Of a DNA stretch of 64,000 bases, positions 1-8,868 are shown piece after piece. Below the pieces are notes generated by a model. It was not told the origin of the DNA. It made no database searches and saw only the letters and a program-made list of their open reading frames with translations. This DNA is from Candidatus Gallacutalibacter pullicola (GTDB lineage Bacteria; Bacillota; Clostridia; Oscillospirales; Acutalibacteraceae). Made by a program: the position numbers and the translations under genes. Location of the stretch: contig DVHF01000036.1 of NCBI GenBank assembly GCA_018712265.1, forward strand, positions 1-64,000. The letters are read 5' to 3'. The stretch's first letter is position 1. The number at the start of each line of letters is the position of its first letter.

Positions 1-160
1 AGGCCAGGGATTCCACACTTCCATCCCAGCGTGCCTTCCAGAAGTAGATATATGACCGGCTTTTGTTGTATTTCCGGCTCGCACGGCTTACACCATATTT
101 CTCTGCATACTGCATTAGGGATTGCCGATACCGCATGTCTTGTGTTATACTTTTACTCAT
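1..160 (-). CDS. Transposase/integrase-like protein, 5' part (partial)
   Basis: Reading leftwards from an ATG at 160, 53 codons stay open to the window edge, so only the N-terminus is present. The peptide starts MSKSITQDMRYRQSLMQYAE and continues with VSRASRKYNKSRSYIYFWKAR, a helix-turn-helix arrangement typical of the N-terminal DNA-binding part of IS3/IS481-type DDE transposases of Firmicutes. That identification rests on resemblance of the N-terminus; the DDE catalytic core is outside the window. A 9-bp inverted repeat (GGACAGAGC at 164-172, GCTCTGTCC at 221-229) lies just upstream and might belong to the element end or to its promoter region. No recognisable Shine-Dalgarno is obvious besides GGAGCTC. 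Family level fairly likely, exact IS unknown. Confidence 0.6.
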   Translation of the reverse strand, partial: MSKSITQDMRYRQSLMQYAEKYGVSRASRKYNKSRSYIYFWKARWDGSVESLA

Positions 161-547
161 GAGGGACAGAGCTCCTTTTTGGGTTTGTTTGGTGTGGTAA
201 CTTAACTATACCCTATAATGGCTCTGTCCTTCTACTTTTTTATTGCTTTTTTCCTCTCTGTCCAATATGTATTGTAGCTCTACAATCTGACTTCAAAAGA
301 TAATATTTTTTAATATTTATTTTGTATTTAGAACGGTGAGAGGTTATCAGAGCGATATCGAGGTTCAAACGAATACCCTTTGTGTATTTCACACGGGGAT
401 TATCGATATTCCAAACTGTGAATGTAGGCAGTCATTTGGAACTTTCAAAGATTTTTGCCTCACATATCAATGGCGCATCCCGTTTTGGGATGCGCCATTT
501 CAGCTGCTGTGTTCAGCAGTATTCAATTTGTGACAGTCAGTGCAGAA
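161..547. other. AT-rich intergenic region, IS side of ilvD
   Basis: Between the transposase start and the ilvD stop lies about 390 bp without a credible gene. It holds the 9-bp inverted repeat at 164-229, an A/T-rich stretch at 235-330 and the ilvD hairpin at 469-499. The short plus-strand frames here have no ribosome site and run into the antisense of ilvD. Confidence 0.5.
469..499 (-). terminator. Perfect 13-bp hairpin downstream of ilvD
   Basis: AATGGCGCATCCC (469-481) and GGGATGCGCCATT (487-499) are perfect complements around a 5-nt loop, about 50 nt past the ilvD stop. There is no real T-tract on the ilvD side, so it may be a processing/terminator stem of weak intrinsic strength. Confidence 0.55.
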
Positions 548-2203
548 TCAATCCTCAAATACGGCGCCGCGTGCACCCGAGGTTACATGCTGGGCATACC
601 GCTTCGCATACCCGGTCAGATGCTGTTCGGGAGCTTTCCAGTTCCGGCGGCGCTCCTCAAGAACAGCGTCGTCTACCAGCACATTGAGTCTGCGGTTGGT
701 GATGTCCACTTCTACCATGTCGCCCTCCTGAATCAGAGCGATATTTCCGCCTGCGGCAGCCTCCGGAGAGACATGGCCGACAGCTGCGCCGCGGGTTGCA
801 CCGGAGAATCGTCCGTCTGTAATCAGGGCCACGCTGGATCCAAGGCCCATACCGGTCAGGGCAGAGGTCGGAGTCAGCATTTCGCGCATACCGGGGCCGC
901 CCTTCGGTCCCTCATAGCGGATAATGACCACATCGCCCTCCTTGATCTTGCCGCCAAGGATTGCGTCGGAGGCGTCCTCCTCGCAGTCAAAGCAGCGCGC
1001 CGGACCAGTGTGCTGCATCATTTCAGGAGCGACAGCCCCCTGCTTGACAACAGCCCCCTCAGGTGCGATATTACCTTTCAGAACGGCAATTCCGCCGTCC
1101 TGACGGAACGGATTTTCCAGTGTGCGGATAATCTCGCCGTCTGCGGCGGGCGCGTTCCTGATGCGATCTGCCACTGTACCGGAGACTGTTTTGCAGTCAG
1201 TATGGATCATTCCGCCGCGTGCAAGCTCTTTCAAAACGGCCTGGATTCCGCCGACCTCGTACAGATCGGTAATAAAGACCTGGCTGGCCGGATTCAGCTT
1301 GCAGATCTGCGGAGTAGCGCGGCCGATTTCATCAATGCGGTCAATATCGAGCGGCACACCCATCTCATGGGCGATTGCCGTCAGGTGAAGCACGGAATTG
1401 GTCGAGCAGCCAAGGGCCATCTCGCCGCGCAGTGCATTTTCAAAGGCTTCGGGAGTGAGAATATCGCTCGGACGCAGATCCTCTTTCAGGATCCCCATCA
1501 CGCGCTCACCGGCCATTTTAGCGAGCTGCATCCGCGCGCTGTGGACAGCGGGGATACTGCCGTTTCCGGGCAGGGCCATACCGAGCGTCTCAACGAGGCA
1601 GTTCATGGAATTGGCCGTGTACATTCCGGAGCAGGACCCGCAGCTGGGGCACGCGGATTTTTCAAGCGCGGTCAGCTCATCGCGGTCAATTTTACCGGCG
1701 GCATAGCTGCCCACAGCTTCAAACATCTCAGAAAGTCCAAAGCGCACGCCGTTATGCTTGCCGGGCAGCATCGGACCGCCGCTGACAAAGATGCAGGGCA
1801 GGTTCATACGGCACGCCGCAAGCATCATGCCGGGGACAATCTTATCGCAGTTGGGAATAAAGACAACAGCATCCACAGGATGTGCAGTCAGCATGACCTC
1901 AATGGAATCGGCGATCAGCTCACGGGAGCAGAGAGAATATTTCATCCCTTTATGATTCATGGAAAGTCCGTCGCACACGCCGATGGTGTGGAACTCAAAC
2001 GGCACGCCGCCCTCGTTGCGGATGCCGTCCTTAACGGCCTGTCCGATCTCCTTGAGGTGCTTATGACCGGGGATATAGTCGCTGGCCGAATTTACAACCG
2101 CCACAAACGGGCGCTTCATTTCTGATTCAGTCAGCCCCAGTGCGTACAGCAGGGAACGGTGCGGCGCACGAGCCGGACCCTCCTTCATCAAATCACTTCT
2201 CAT
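548..2203 (-). CDS. ilvD: Dihydroxy-acid dehydratase IlvD
   Basis: 551 residues, the normal size for IlvD/Edd family dehydratases. It removes water from 2,3-dihydroxy-isovalerate and 2,3-dihydroxy-3-methylvalerate, the third common step of valine/isoleucine synthesis, in the cytoplasm with an Fe-S cluster and Mg2+. Visible hallmarks: [13 protein letters not shown] (cluster cysteine and metal site, about residue 120), [20 protein letters not shown] (second conserved cysteine region, about 185-205), [11 protein letters not shown], and the C-terminal [20 protein letters not shown]. The start is supported by AAAAAGGAGT placed 8 nt upstream of ATG. It is a single gene here; no other ilv/leu genes lie in the window. 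Identification secure. Confidence 0.96.
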   Translation of the reverse strand: MRSDLMKEGPARAPHRSLLYALGLTESEMKRPFVAVVNSASDYIPGHKHLKEIGQAVKDGIRNEGGVPFEFHTIGVCDGLSMNHKGMKYSLCSRELIADSIEVMLTAHPVDAVVFIPNCDKIVPGMMLAACRMNLPCIFVSGGPMLPGKHNGVRFGLSEMFEAVGSYAAGKIDRDELTALEKSACPSCGSCSGMYTANSMNCLVETLGMALPGNGSIPAVHSARMQLAKMAGERVMGILKEDLRPSDILTPEAFENALRGEMALGCSTNSVLHLTAIAHEMGVPLDIDRIDEIGRATPQICKLNPASQVFITDLYEVGGIQAVLKELARGGMIHTDCKTVSGTVADRIRNAPAADGEIIRTLENPFRQDGGIAVLKGNIAPEGAVVKQGAVAPEMMQHTGPARCFDCEEDASDAILGGKIKEGDVVIIRYEGPKGGPGMREMLTPTSALTGMGLGSSVALITDGRFSGATRGAAVGHVSPEAAAGGNIALIQEGDMVEVDITNRRLNVLVDDAVLEERRRNWKAPEQHLTGYAKRYAQHVTSGARGAVFED

Positions 2204-2312
2204 ATTCTACACTCCTTTTTGATTGGGACCCCGTTCCAGCCCTGATAAGGCTGAAATACTGCCTGAACGATCTGCCCTTCAGAGAAAACCCCGGACAGAA
2301 TATCCAACGGTA

Positions 2313-3077
2313 TCAGCCGGCGTCCTCTCCTGTTATCATCCAGTCGAACAGGGCCTTGGATTTTTCATAATAGGCCTGCTTTTCCGGATCGTCCTCAATG
2401 GCGGTGCCCTCAAAGCAGCGCAGTCCAATATACAGGCGATCCATCAGCGCATCGACGGCTTCATTAGAATAAAGGGAATTTTCGCTCACAGAAAGATCCA
2501 GAGAGTTCAGCCCTTTTGCCTCGCTCCAGGCTATGCGCATATTCTCGTAGTCCTCCGCGCCCTCTTCCGGATTTGTGCCGTCCAGATATGACCATAGGGA
2601 GTACATCTCCATAACGTTCCGGAAGCTTTCCTCATCAGCCATAAAAATGATGCTGTCGCCGGACTGCACGTCCACGCTGAAACGCGTCACGCTGGCCATC
2701 TGCGTATTGGCATCCACTTCGGAAGTGGAATCGGATCCAATCGCCATCGGATAGCCGTTCACCTGGACCACCACCTGCCCGTCGCCGTTAAGATCCTCAG
2801 CGTGCAGGGCAAGCTGTTCGCCCAGTTTGTCCAGAGTCTCCGACGGGTAGGACGAATTTGTGATGATCCCGATCTGGTAATCGGGATCCACTTTGCTGGC
2901 CAGATCATAGATGAACCAGCTGACAATCAGCACGATCAGGATTCCCACGATCACATGCGTTTTGTGGTAGAACCAGAAATTATCCCATTTGGATTTGGGG
3001 GTATCCGCACGGATCACCTTACTGGCATCGTTTATTTCTTCCTCGCCAGCGTTCCAAAGATATCTGTCGCGGGCCAA
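2313..3077 (-). CDS. Single-pass membrane protein of unknown function
   Basis: 254 residues. The first ~40 residues are polar and contain KSKWDNFWFYHKTHV, followed by one hydrophobic helix (about residues 43-62, VIVGILIVLIVSWFIYDLA) and a roughly 190-residue acidic C-terminal part that should lie outside the membrane (positive-inside logic, inference). The outer domain has no motif I can name. Proteins of this shape, a short cytosolic 'KWxNFWYYYK' segment plus one membrane helix, are widespread as hypothetical proteins in clostridia. It is separated from ilvD by 109 bp and could share its transcript because both read leftwards. Function unknown. Confidence 0.75.
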   Translation of the reverse strand: MARDRYLWNAGEEEINDASKVIRADTPKSKWDNFWFYHKTHVIVGILIVLIVSWFIYDLASKVDPDYQIGIITNSSYPSETLDKLGEQLALHAEDLNGDGQVVVQVNGYPMAIGSDSTSEVDANTQMASVTRFSVDVQSGDSIIFMADEESFRNVMEMYSLWSYLDGTNPEEGAEDYENMRIAWSEAKGLNSLDLSVSENSLYSNEAVDALMDRLYIGLRCFEGTAIEDDPEKQAYYEKSKALFDWMITGEDAG

Positions 3078-3715
3078 AACAAGTCACTCCCTCGTTTTTA
3101 TAGTAGGGATATCCAATCCTGATGATATCCCACCCGGGCAGATACCCGGCAGCATTTTTTTATAAGACGGTATATGGGATATCCGGTGGATTTCCGCTTC
3201 GGCAGCAGCCGGATCCGGACAGCGGCGCGCGTCTTATTTTGCTTTGCCAATTTGCTCCCATATGCTCCATATTATACTTTTTGCGGGACAAAAAATCAAG
3301 TCCCGGCCGCCGTGAAATCCCCGTTCACAGGCCAAAACAGCCAATAGTTACGGAAAGTTTCCAAAAAATTTTCAAAAATTTCGTAATTAAAATGGAGGCG
3401 GTTTTTGCTCCGAAATGTCACAATACAAAATGGATCCCGATACGGTTTGGACTATCATATTTTGCATGAGTACAGCGTTTGAAAATTTTTTTCGTATGCG
3501 TAAATTGCCGATAGGGTGCAGTAATTTTTATTCACGGATGATACGCGTTTGCAGAAATGCGGAAAAATTCGAGGGATTGTTAAATTCGATCGATCATAAT
3601 ATATAAAATTATATTGACAGTGTGGAATGACTTTTATAAAATGAGATACAACAGCATTTCCTTTATTTTTCATTTTGGACCGGTTCACGGTACACAAAAA
3701 CAGGGAGGCGGAAGA
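3078..3715. other. AT-rich intergenic/promoter region of the GH31 gene
   Basis: About 640 bp between divergent genes. It contains two small stem-loops (CCGGG/CCCGG near 3137-3152 with a T-run at 3158; CGGGAC/GTCCCG near 3284-3305), a strongly A/T-rich half, and the promoter at 3614-3642. A short near-palindrome of A/T bases (about 3598-3613) overlaps the upstream side of the promoter and might be an operator. No gene is convincing. Confidence 0.45.
3614..3642 (+). promoter_or_regulatory. Sigma-A type promoter for the GH31 gene
   Basis: TTGACA at 3614-3619, 17-bp spacer, TAAAAT at 3637-3642. Transcription would start near 3649, giving a leader of about 67 nt before the ATG at 3716. Confidence 0.65.
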
Positions 3716-5710
3716 ATGTCCGTATTGAAACAGGAAGGGAACAGACTGATTTATTCCTATGATGCAGAAAAATTATGGCTGGAGCCGTGGGGAAAAAACA
3801 GCCTGCGTGTGCGCGCCGCAAAGCAGGCGGAGATGCCGCAGGAGGACTGGGCGCTGCTGCGTCCCGCGGAGGCCTCTGCGGAAATTATAATTACCGAAGA
3901 GCAGGGCGAGATCCAGAACGGAAAGCTTCGGGCCGTCGTGACAAAGTCGGGGCAGATCACCTTTTTCCATCAGGACGGAAGGGTGCTGCTGAAGGAGTAT
4001 TCCCGGAACAGGAAAGATGTGTTTGCCGAAAATTGCAGCGCGTTGGAGATCGAGGCGCGGGAATTCCGTCCGATCCCCGGCGGCGATTACCGTCTGACGG
4101 TCCGGTTTGAGTCGGGCGGCAGGGACGAGAAAGTCTACGGCATGGGACAGTACCAGCAGCCGCTGCTCAACCTCAAAGGCGCCGATCTGGAGCTGGCACA
4201 CCGCAATTCGCAGGCCAGCGTTCCGTTTGCGCTCTCCTCAAAGGGGTATGGCTTTTTGTGGAACAACCCTGCGGTGGGGCGGTGCGTATTCGGATCGAAC
4301 ACCACCACATGGGAAGCATTTTCCACAAAGGGGATGGATTACTGGATCACCGCAGGCGATTCTCCCGCGGAGATCGAGGAAGCTTATTCGTCTGTCACGG
4401 GACGCGTGCCGATGATGCCGGAGTACGCCATGGGCTTCTGGCAGTGCAAGCTGCGGTACCAGACGCAGGAGGAGCTTCTGCATATCGCCAGGGAATACAA
4501 GCGCCGGGGCCTCCCGATTTCCGTCATTGTTGTGGACTTTTTCCACTGGCCGAAGCAGGGGGAGTGGAAATTCGATCCCACCTATTGGCCCGATCCCGAC
4601 GGCATGATCCGCGAATTGAAAGAGATGGGCATCGAGCTGATGGTATCCATCTGGCCGACCGTCGAGCGGGACAGCGAGAATTATCAGGAGATGCGGGAAA
4701 AGGGATACCTGATCCGCACGGAACGCGGCGTGCGTGTGGGGCTGGATTTCATGAGCCCGACCATCCACTACGACGCCACAAACCCGCAGGCGCGGGAGTA
4801 CCTCTGGGGAAAGGCAAAGCAGAATTATTTCGACAAAGGGATCCGGATCTTCTGGCTGGATGAGGCGGAACCGGAATACAGCGTCTATGATTTTGATAAC
4901 TATCGGTATTATCTTGGAATGAATTTACAAATAGGGAATATCTATCCCGTCTGCTATGCCAAAACCTTCTATGACGGCCAGCAGGCGGCCGGTCAGGAGA
5001 ATATCCTCAACCTGCTGCGCTGTGCCTGGGCGGGTTCCCAGAGATACGGCGCGCTTGTCTGGAGCGGCGATATCCATTCCAGCTTTGCCTCCCTGCGGAA
5101 CCAGGTGTGCGCGGGCCTGAATATGGGTCTGGCGGGCATTCCCTGGTGGACGACGGATATCGGCGGTTTCCACGGGGGAGATCCTACGGATCCGTCTTTC
5201 CGGGAGCTGCTGATCCGCTGGTTTGAATACGGAACATTCTGCCCGGTGATGCGCCTGCACGGCGACCGCGAACCGAAGCAGCCGCAGGTGGGTACCACGG
5301 GCGGAGCTGCCTGCCTTTCCGGCGCGGATAATGAGGTTTGGAGCTTTGGCGAGGAAGCCTTTGAAATCTGCAAAAGCTATCTGAATCTGCGCGAGAAGAT
5401 GAAGCCGTACATCACAAAGCTGATGCGGGAGGCGCACGAAAAGGGCACACCCGTCATGCGGCCGCTGTTTTACGATTTCCCGCAGGATGATGCCAGCTGG
5501 GACTGTGAGGATGAATACATGTTTGGGCCGCAGGTGCTGGCAGCGCCGATCTTGTGGGCAGGAGCGCGGGAACGCCGTGTATATCTGCCTGCCGGGGCGA
5601 GCTGGACGGATTACTGGACCGGAGAGGTATCCGAAGGCGGACAGACGATCACCGTCGCTGCTCCGCTGGATCGTATCCCGATATTCCTGCGGGGAGAGCG
5701 TCCGTGGTGA
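3716..5710 (+). CDS. GH31 family alpha-glucosidase/alpha-xylosidase
   Basis: 664 residues from the ATG at 3716, chosen because GGGAGGCGGAAGA lies directly upstream; an in-frame GTG at 3614 would extend it by 34 residues but overlaps the promoter. It removes alpha-linked glucose or xylose from the non-reducing end of oligosaccharides by a retaining mechanism. GH31 signs: N-terminal beta-sandwich, then the barrel with VVDFFHWPKQGEWKFDP, the nucleophile region FWLDEAEPE, GIPWWTTDIGGFHGG and MRLHGDREP carrying the acid/base region. No signal peptide, so cytoplasmic. Substrate (glucoside versus xyloside) cannot be fixed from the sequence. Other plant-glycan enzymes lie within 8 kb. Confidence 0.88.
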   Translation: MSVLKQEGNRLIYSYDAEKLWLEPWGKNSLRVRAAKQAEMPQEDWALLRPAEASAEIIITEEQGEIQNGKLRAVVTKSGQITFFHQDGRVLLKEYSRNRKDVFAENCSALEIEAREFRPIPGGDYRLTVRFESGGRDEKVYGMGQYQQPLLNLKGADLELAHRNSQASVPFALSSKGYGFLWNNPAVGRCVFGSNTTTWEAFSTKGMDYWITAGDSPAEIEEAYSSVTGRVPMMPEYAMGFWQCKLRYQTQEELLHIAREYKRRGLPISVIVVDFFHWPKQGEWKFDPTYWPDPDGMIRELKEMGIELMVSIWPTVERDSENYQEMREKGYLIRTERGVRVGLDFMSPTIHYDATNPQAREYLWGKAKQNYFDKGIRIFWLDEAEPEYSVYDFDNYRYYLGMNLQIGNIYPVCYAKTFYDGQQAAGQENILNLLRCAWAGSQRYGALVWSGDIHSSFASLRNQVCAGLNMGLAGIPWWTTDIGGFHGGDPTDPSFRELLIRWFEYGTFCPVMRLHGDREPKQPQVGTTGGAACLSGADNEVWSFGEEAFEICKSYLNLREKMKPYITKLMREAHEKGTPVMRPLFYDFPQDDASWDCEDEYMFGPQVLAAPILWAGARERRVYLPAGASWTDYWTGEVSEGGQTITVAAPLDRIPIFLRGERPW

Positions 5711-6115
5711 TCTTTTGGATCGCTTATGGAGATTCCATACAGCTTGAAAACAGATGCAGCTTGTGATGAAAAGCCGGATCGGGAAAGCAGTTTGAGAAAA
5801 GATAGTAAGCCTGATTTTATGAAAAATTGCTTTTTAAGGGATGGAAATTAAAAAAAGTTTCTCTTATCTGCGTGATGTTTCAAATAGCTTGTCCTATAAT
5901 TTCTGGGGGATACCGATGGATAGAGCGGGAAATATTTCAGTCCGGCGGAAACTTTTCCGAGATTTCTGAAATGACAGATAGAAACACAGGATCGGCTTTC
6001 ATTTTTCCGCCTGAATTTGAAAATAATTTTTGAATTCTGCCATTTTATTGTTTTATTTTTCCATTTTATCCTGTATAATAAAAGTATAAATCTTCAAAAG
6101 GATGGTGCATACATT
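5711..6115. other. AT-rich intergenic region with a -10 box for the small protein gene
   Basis: 400 bp following the GH31 stop. A good -10 hexamer TATAAT lies at 6074-6079, 37 nt upstream of the next start; the -35 is poor. A short plus-strand frame at 5827-6033 has no ribosome site and unusual composition and I do not count it as a gene. Confidence 0.45.
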
Positions 6116-6382
6116 ATGGCAGAAAAAAGAACAGTACGCAGCCCCGAAGAACGCAAAGCAGAATTGGAAAAGAAGCTTCAATATCACAAGAACTGCATAG
6201 AAGTTCTGGAGAAAAAGCTGGATGCCATCGATAACCCGAAGAAGTCCGCGGGCAGATCGAAGGGCCTCAAGCGCATCCTGACGGAAAATAAGATTTCCGA
6301 TGAGGCGGTCGCCAGCGCCCTGGGATTCAAAAACGCCGCCGAGATGAAGGAAGCCGTTTTGAACGCCATTGAAAAGAAATAA
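6116..6382 (+). CDS. Small basic helical protein, unknown function
   Basis: 88 residues from ATG 6116 (preceded by AAAAGGATGG). Residues 8-45 are charged and helical with heptad-like spacing (EERKAELEKKLQYHKNCIEV), probably a coiled coil; residues 45-60 are rich in K/R/S (NPKKSAGRSKGLKRIL) and the end is another helix. A frame extending upstream to 6017 would cover the -10 box, so the short form is preferred. The charge pattern would suit a nucleic-acid or partner-binding protein, but no family is recognised. It has its own promoter and terminator and so is monocistronic. Confidence 0.65.
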   Translation: MAEKRTVRSPEERKAELEKKLQYHKNCIEVLEKKLDAIDNPKKSAGRSKGLKRILTENKISDEAVASALGFKNAAEMKEAVLNAIEKK

Positions 6383-6433
6383 TTCTCCGGCCGGGAGCTT
6401 TGCGCTCTGCGAATGGCCGCAGGATCACAGAGT

Positions 6434-6476
6434 CCGCAGGCAATCCTCCCAGGAGGCGGCGCCTGCGGGCTTTTTA
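6434..6476 (+). terminator. Intrinsic terminator of the small protein gene
   Basis: CCGCAGGC (6434-6441) pairs with GCCTGCGG (6461-6468), followed by GCTTTTTATT. Confidence 0.75.
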
Positions 6477-6496
6477 TTGTGATAGAAGGGAAAACG

Positions 6497-6537
6497 AAGA
6501 AGCCGCCTGTCTCCACACGGAAACAGGCGGCTTTTGT
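6497..6537. terminator. Bidirectional terminator between convergent genes
   Basis: AGCCGCCTGT (6501-6510) pairs with ACAGGCGGCT (6523-6532). A T-run follows on the plus strand, and the minus strand reads into CTTCGTTTTCCC, so it can serve both the 88-residue gene and the leftward GH4 gene that stops at 6572. Confidence 0.7.
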
Positions 6538-6571
6538 GGGATATCTATGTTAGATGGCTCAGACAGGGGGA

Positions 6572-7963
6572 TCAGTCGAGGCCCCAGCCCTTGGGCAGAT
6601 ACTTCTTCTGCGCCTCGAGCATCTCCTCGAACAGCACCTTGCCGTCGTTGATGTCGATGATCATCTGCGGATCGTTCATAAAGGTGGTGAAAGCGAGATC
6701 CCTGTCGCAGGTCATAGCGGCCTTGAGGGTATTCTCCTGGTTCACCACATGGCGGATTACCAGAGCCAGCACGTTGCCCGGGAGCTCGCCGACCATCACC
6801 GGGGAGATCTCGTTGTGGCGGAACAGGGCGTTCGTCTCCACGACGGAGCCGAGCGGCAGGTTCGGGATCTGGCCGCGGTTCGGGATATTGACGTTGCTGA
6901 CCATATCGCCCAAACCGAGCAGCGCCTTGATCAGCAGGTGGCCTTCCTCGCCGGAGGGCTCCATCTTGATTTCAAGCTCGCCGGATACAAAGCCGTGGCT
7001 GCGGGCAAGTCTCTCCTTGAGGTCATTGACGCGCCAGTCAACGGTGGTCAGGCGGAATTTCCAGCTCTTGACAGTCTCCGGATCCTTGAGGTACCACGGC
7101 GGCATGAACTCTGCCAGATGGCGGTCGCCGGCAGCGGCAATCAGGCCGTATTTCAGGAACAGATCGAACTTGACGCGGTGTGCGCAGGCGAAAGAGCTGT
7201 TCATCCAGTTCTTGTCCTGGCCCTCGTCGAAGCCGGTCTCGTAGTATTTCTCAGCAAATTCGCGGTAGAGCGGGAACAGATCCATTCCCTTGTAGGACGC
7301 CTTGTCCAGCCAGGTGAAGTGGTTGATGGCAAGCACATTCGTCTTGATCTCCTGACGGGTGACGCCTTCGATGCCGCACATATCCTTGAGCATGGCAGCC
7401 AGCAGCTTCTGGGTGCCGAATACCTCATGGCAGCAGCCGAACGCCTTGATCTGCGGGAACACCTCATAGAGGGTGCGCACGCACAGGGACATCGGGTTGG
7501 TGTAGTTGATAACCCACGCGTCGGGCGCGTAGTCGCGGATTGCCTCGGCAATCTCGACGAACATCGGGATGGTGCGCATCGCGCGCATAAAGCCGCCGGG
7601 GCCTACCGTATCGCCGACGGACTGGTAAATGCCGTATTTCTCCGGCGCGTGAACGTCGGAACGCATCTCCTCGAACGTGCCGGGGAGGATGGAGATCACG
7701 ACGAAATCAGCGCCCTGAAGCGCCTCGCTCAGGGAATTGGAAACCACATATTTCCAGCGCGCCTTTGCTTCCGGGTGCGCGGAAATCTTGTTGCCGATGA
7801 TTTCGTTATTCTTGGCAGCCTCCATGTCGATATCGTACAGGCGCACGATGCCGTCCATGTCCGGATCCATCGCCAGATCCTTCATGAAGCCCCATGCCCA
7901 GCCGCGGGATCCGCCGCCGATATACGCTACTGTCAGATTCTTAACATCCTTTTGATATTTCAT
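6572..7963 (-). CDS. lplD: GH4 alpha-galacturonidase, LplD type
   Basis: 463 residues from ATG 7963, preceded by AAAAGGAGT. GH4 enzymes cleave glycosides by an NAD+ and Mn2+ dependent redox mechanism in the cytoplasm. Signs: Rossmann start VAYIGGGSRGW (residues ~9-19), PGTFEEMRSDVHAPEKYG, NYTNPMSLCV, GCCHEVFG (metal-ligand Cys/His) and INHFTW. The overall pattern (YQSVGDTVGPGG, CCHEVFGTQKLLA, AGDRHLAEF, NVNIPNRGQIPNLP) matches Bacillus LplD, an alpha-galacturonidase, better than MelA or AglA. An Lpl-type ABC transporter lies at 49.4-53.0 kb and a pectinesterase at 10.6 kb, which fits galacturonide use. A longer in-frame start at 8056 lacks a ribosome site. Confidence 0.88.
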   Translation of the reverse strand: MKYQKDVKNLTVAYIGGGSRGWAWGFMKDLAMDPDMDGIVRLYDIDMEAAKNNEIIGNKISAHPEAKARWKYVVSNSLSEALQGADFVVISILPGTFEEMRSDVHAPEKYGIYQSVGDTVGPGGFMRAMRTIPMFVEIAEAIRDYAPDAWVINYTNPMSLCVRTLYEVFPQIKAFGCCHEVFGTQKLLAAMLKDMCGIEGVTRQEIKTNVLAINHFTWLDKASYKGMDLFPLYREFAEKYYETGFDEGQDKNWMNSSFACAHRVKFDLFLKYGLIAAAGDRHLAEFMPPWYLKDPETVKSWKFRLTTVDWRVNDLKERLARSHGFVSGELEIKMEPSGEEGHLLIKALLGLGDMVSNVNIPNRGQIPNLPLGSVVETNALFRHNEISPVMVGELPGNVLALVIRHVVNQENTLKAAMTCDRDLAFTTFMNDPQMIIDINDGKVLFEEMLEAQKKYLPKGWGLD

Positions 7964-8270
7964 AAAACAGCAACACTCCTTTTCCAGCCACCCGTCAGGA
8001 CGTATCGGACATCCCCTGATGAGAGGCGTATTTTCTATAAAATAAGTATACCGCAATCCATGGTCCTGCGTCTCATACGGGATTGCTTTTTCCCGCCGAT
8101 TTTAGTAAAATCTTGCTGTCATTTTCCGGCGGGATATGATACAGCGTCTAAAAACAGGGGGGATATCCCTGCTTTTTTATGCCATCACACCGGAATTATC
8201 TAAAATGGCCGGGGCAAAACAGACCGGAAGAACGATCGTTATGCCGTGATTTGAAAAAATTTTTCAGTGC

Positions 8271-8297
8271 TGCAACTATTTGTGTGTCCCGGCAGTC
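8271..8297 (+). promoter_or_regulatory. Candidate ECF-type autoregulatory promoter
   Basis: TGCAAC at 8271-8276, 17 nt, then AGTC at 8294-8297 followed by TAATA. This resembles the AAC-N16/17-CGTC promoters of Firmicute ECF factors and lies 49 nt upstream of the sigma gene start; one base of the -10 motif deviates. Transcription from it would make the sigma operon self-activating (inference). Confidence 0.45.
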
Positions 8298-8345
8298 TAA
8301 TAGGCGAAAAACAAAGCCCGGCCGGGTGATTGTGGAGGAAACAGC

Positions 8346-8852
8346 ATGATTTTGCAGGTAAAACGGGCGCAGCGCGGCGATACCGGCGCGTTTGCCGCCC
8401 TGATAGAAGAAAATAAAATGGCCCTGCGCAGGATCGCACACGGCTTTTTTGAGAGCGAGGAGGATGTGGCGGACGTATTGCAGGAAACGGTGCTCAATGC
8501 CTTTGAGCATTTGCCGGAGCTGAAAAACGCAAGATATTTTAAAACCTGGCTGGTGCGGATCCTGATCAATAACTGCAATTCCCTCTATCGTGAGAACCGC
8601 CGCAGCGTGCCGTTCGACGAGCTGCCGGAGACGCTCCCCGCTGCGCCGCCGCCCTGTGATCTGGAGTTTTTTGAAATGCTCCGCAGTCTCCCGCCGGACA
8701 GCAGGCTGATTTTCCAGCTGTACTACGGCGAAAGGTTCACCACCCGGGAGATCGCTGGGATGCTGAAAATGAACGAGAGCACCGTGAAAAGCCGCCTGTC
8801 GCGCGGGAAAAAGCAGCTGCGCGAGGGACTGCGCTTTCAGGGGCTTGCCTGA
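8346..8852 (+). CDS. ECF-type RNA polymerase sigma factor
   Basis: 168 residues, the usual ECF length. Region 2 spans about residues 10-75 (FAALIEENKMALRRIAHGFF, EEDVADVLQETVLNAFEHL, FKTWLVRILINNC) and region 4 about residues 105-165 with the helix-turn-helix TTREIAGMLKMNESTVKSRL. Such factors direct RNA polymerase to stress or envelope regulons when released from an anti-sigma factor. The gene 16 bp downstream is the membrane anti-sigma partner, and a matching ECF-like promoter lies upstream. No ideal ribosome site beyond GTGGAGGAAACAGC, which is adequate. Closest to the SigV/RsiV-like group; the inducing signal is unknown. Confidence 0.93.
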   Translation: MILQVKRAQRGDTGAFAALIEENKMALRRIAHGFFESEEDVADVLQETVLNAFEHLPELKNARYFKTWLVRILINNCNSLYRENRRSVPFDELPETLPAAPPPCDLEFFEMLRSLPPDSRLIFQLYYGERFTTREIAGMLKMNESTVKSRLSRGKKQLREGLRFQGLA

Positions 8853-8868
8853 CGGAAGGAGGTTCCAT

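Noticed and set aside
455-2125. 556-codon plus-strand frame
   Set aside because: Antisense of ilvD, with no ribosome site or known motif.
5827-6033. 68-codon plus-strand frame after the GH31 gene
   Set aside because: No ribosome site, AT-rich composition, no recognisable protein pattern.
6554-8203. 549-codon plus-strand frame
   Set aside because: Antisense of the GH4 gene, which has family motifs and a good ribosome site.
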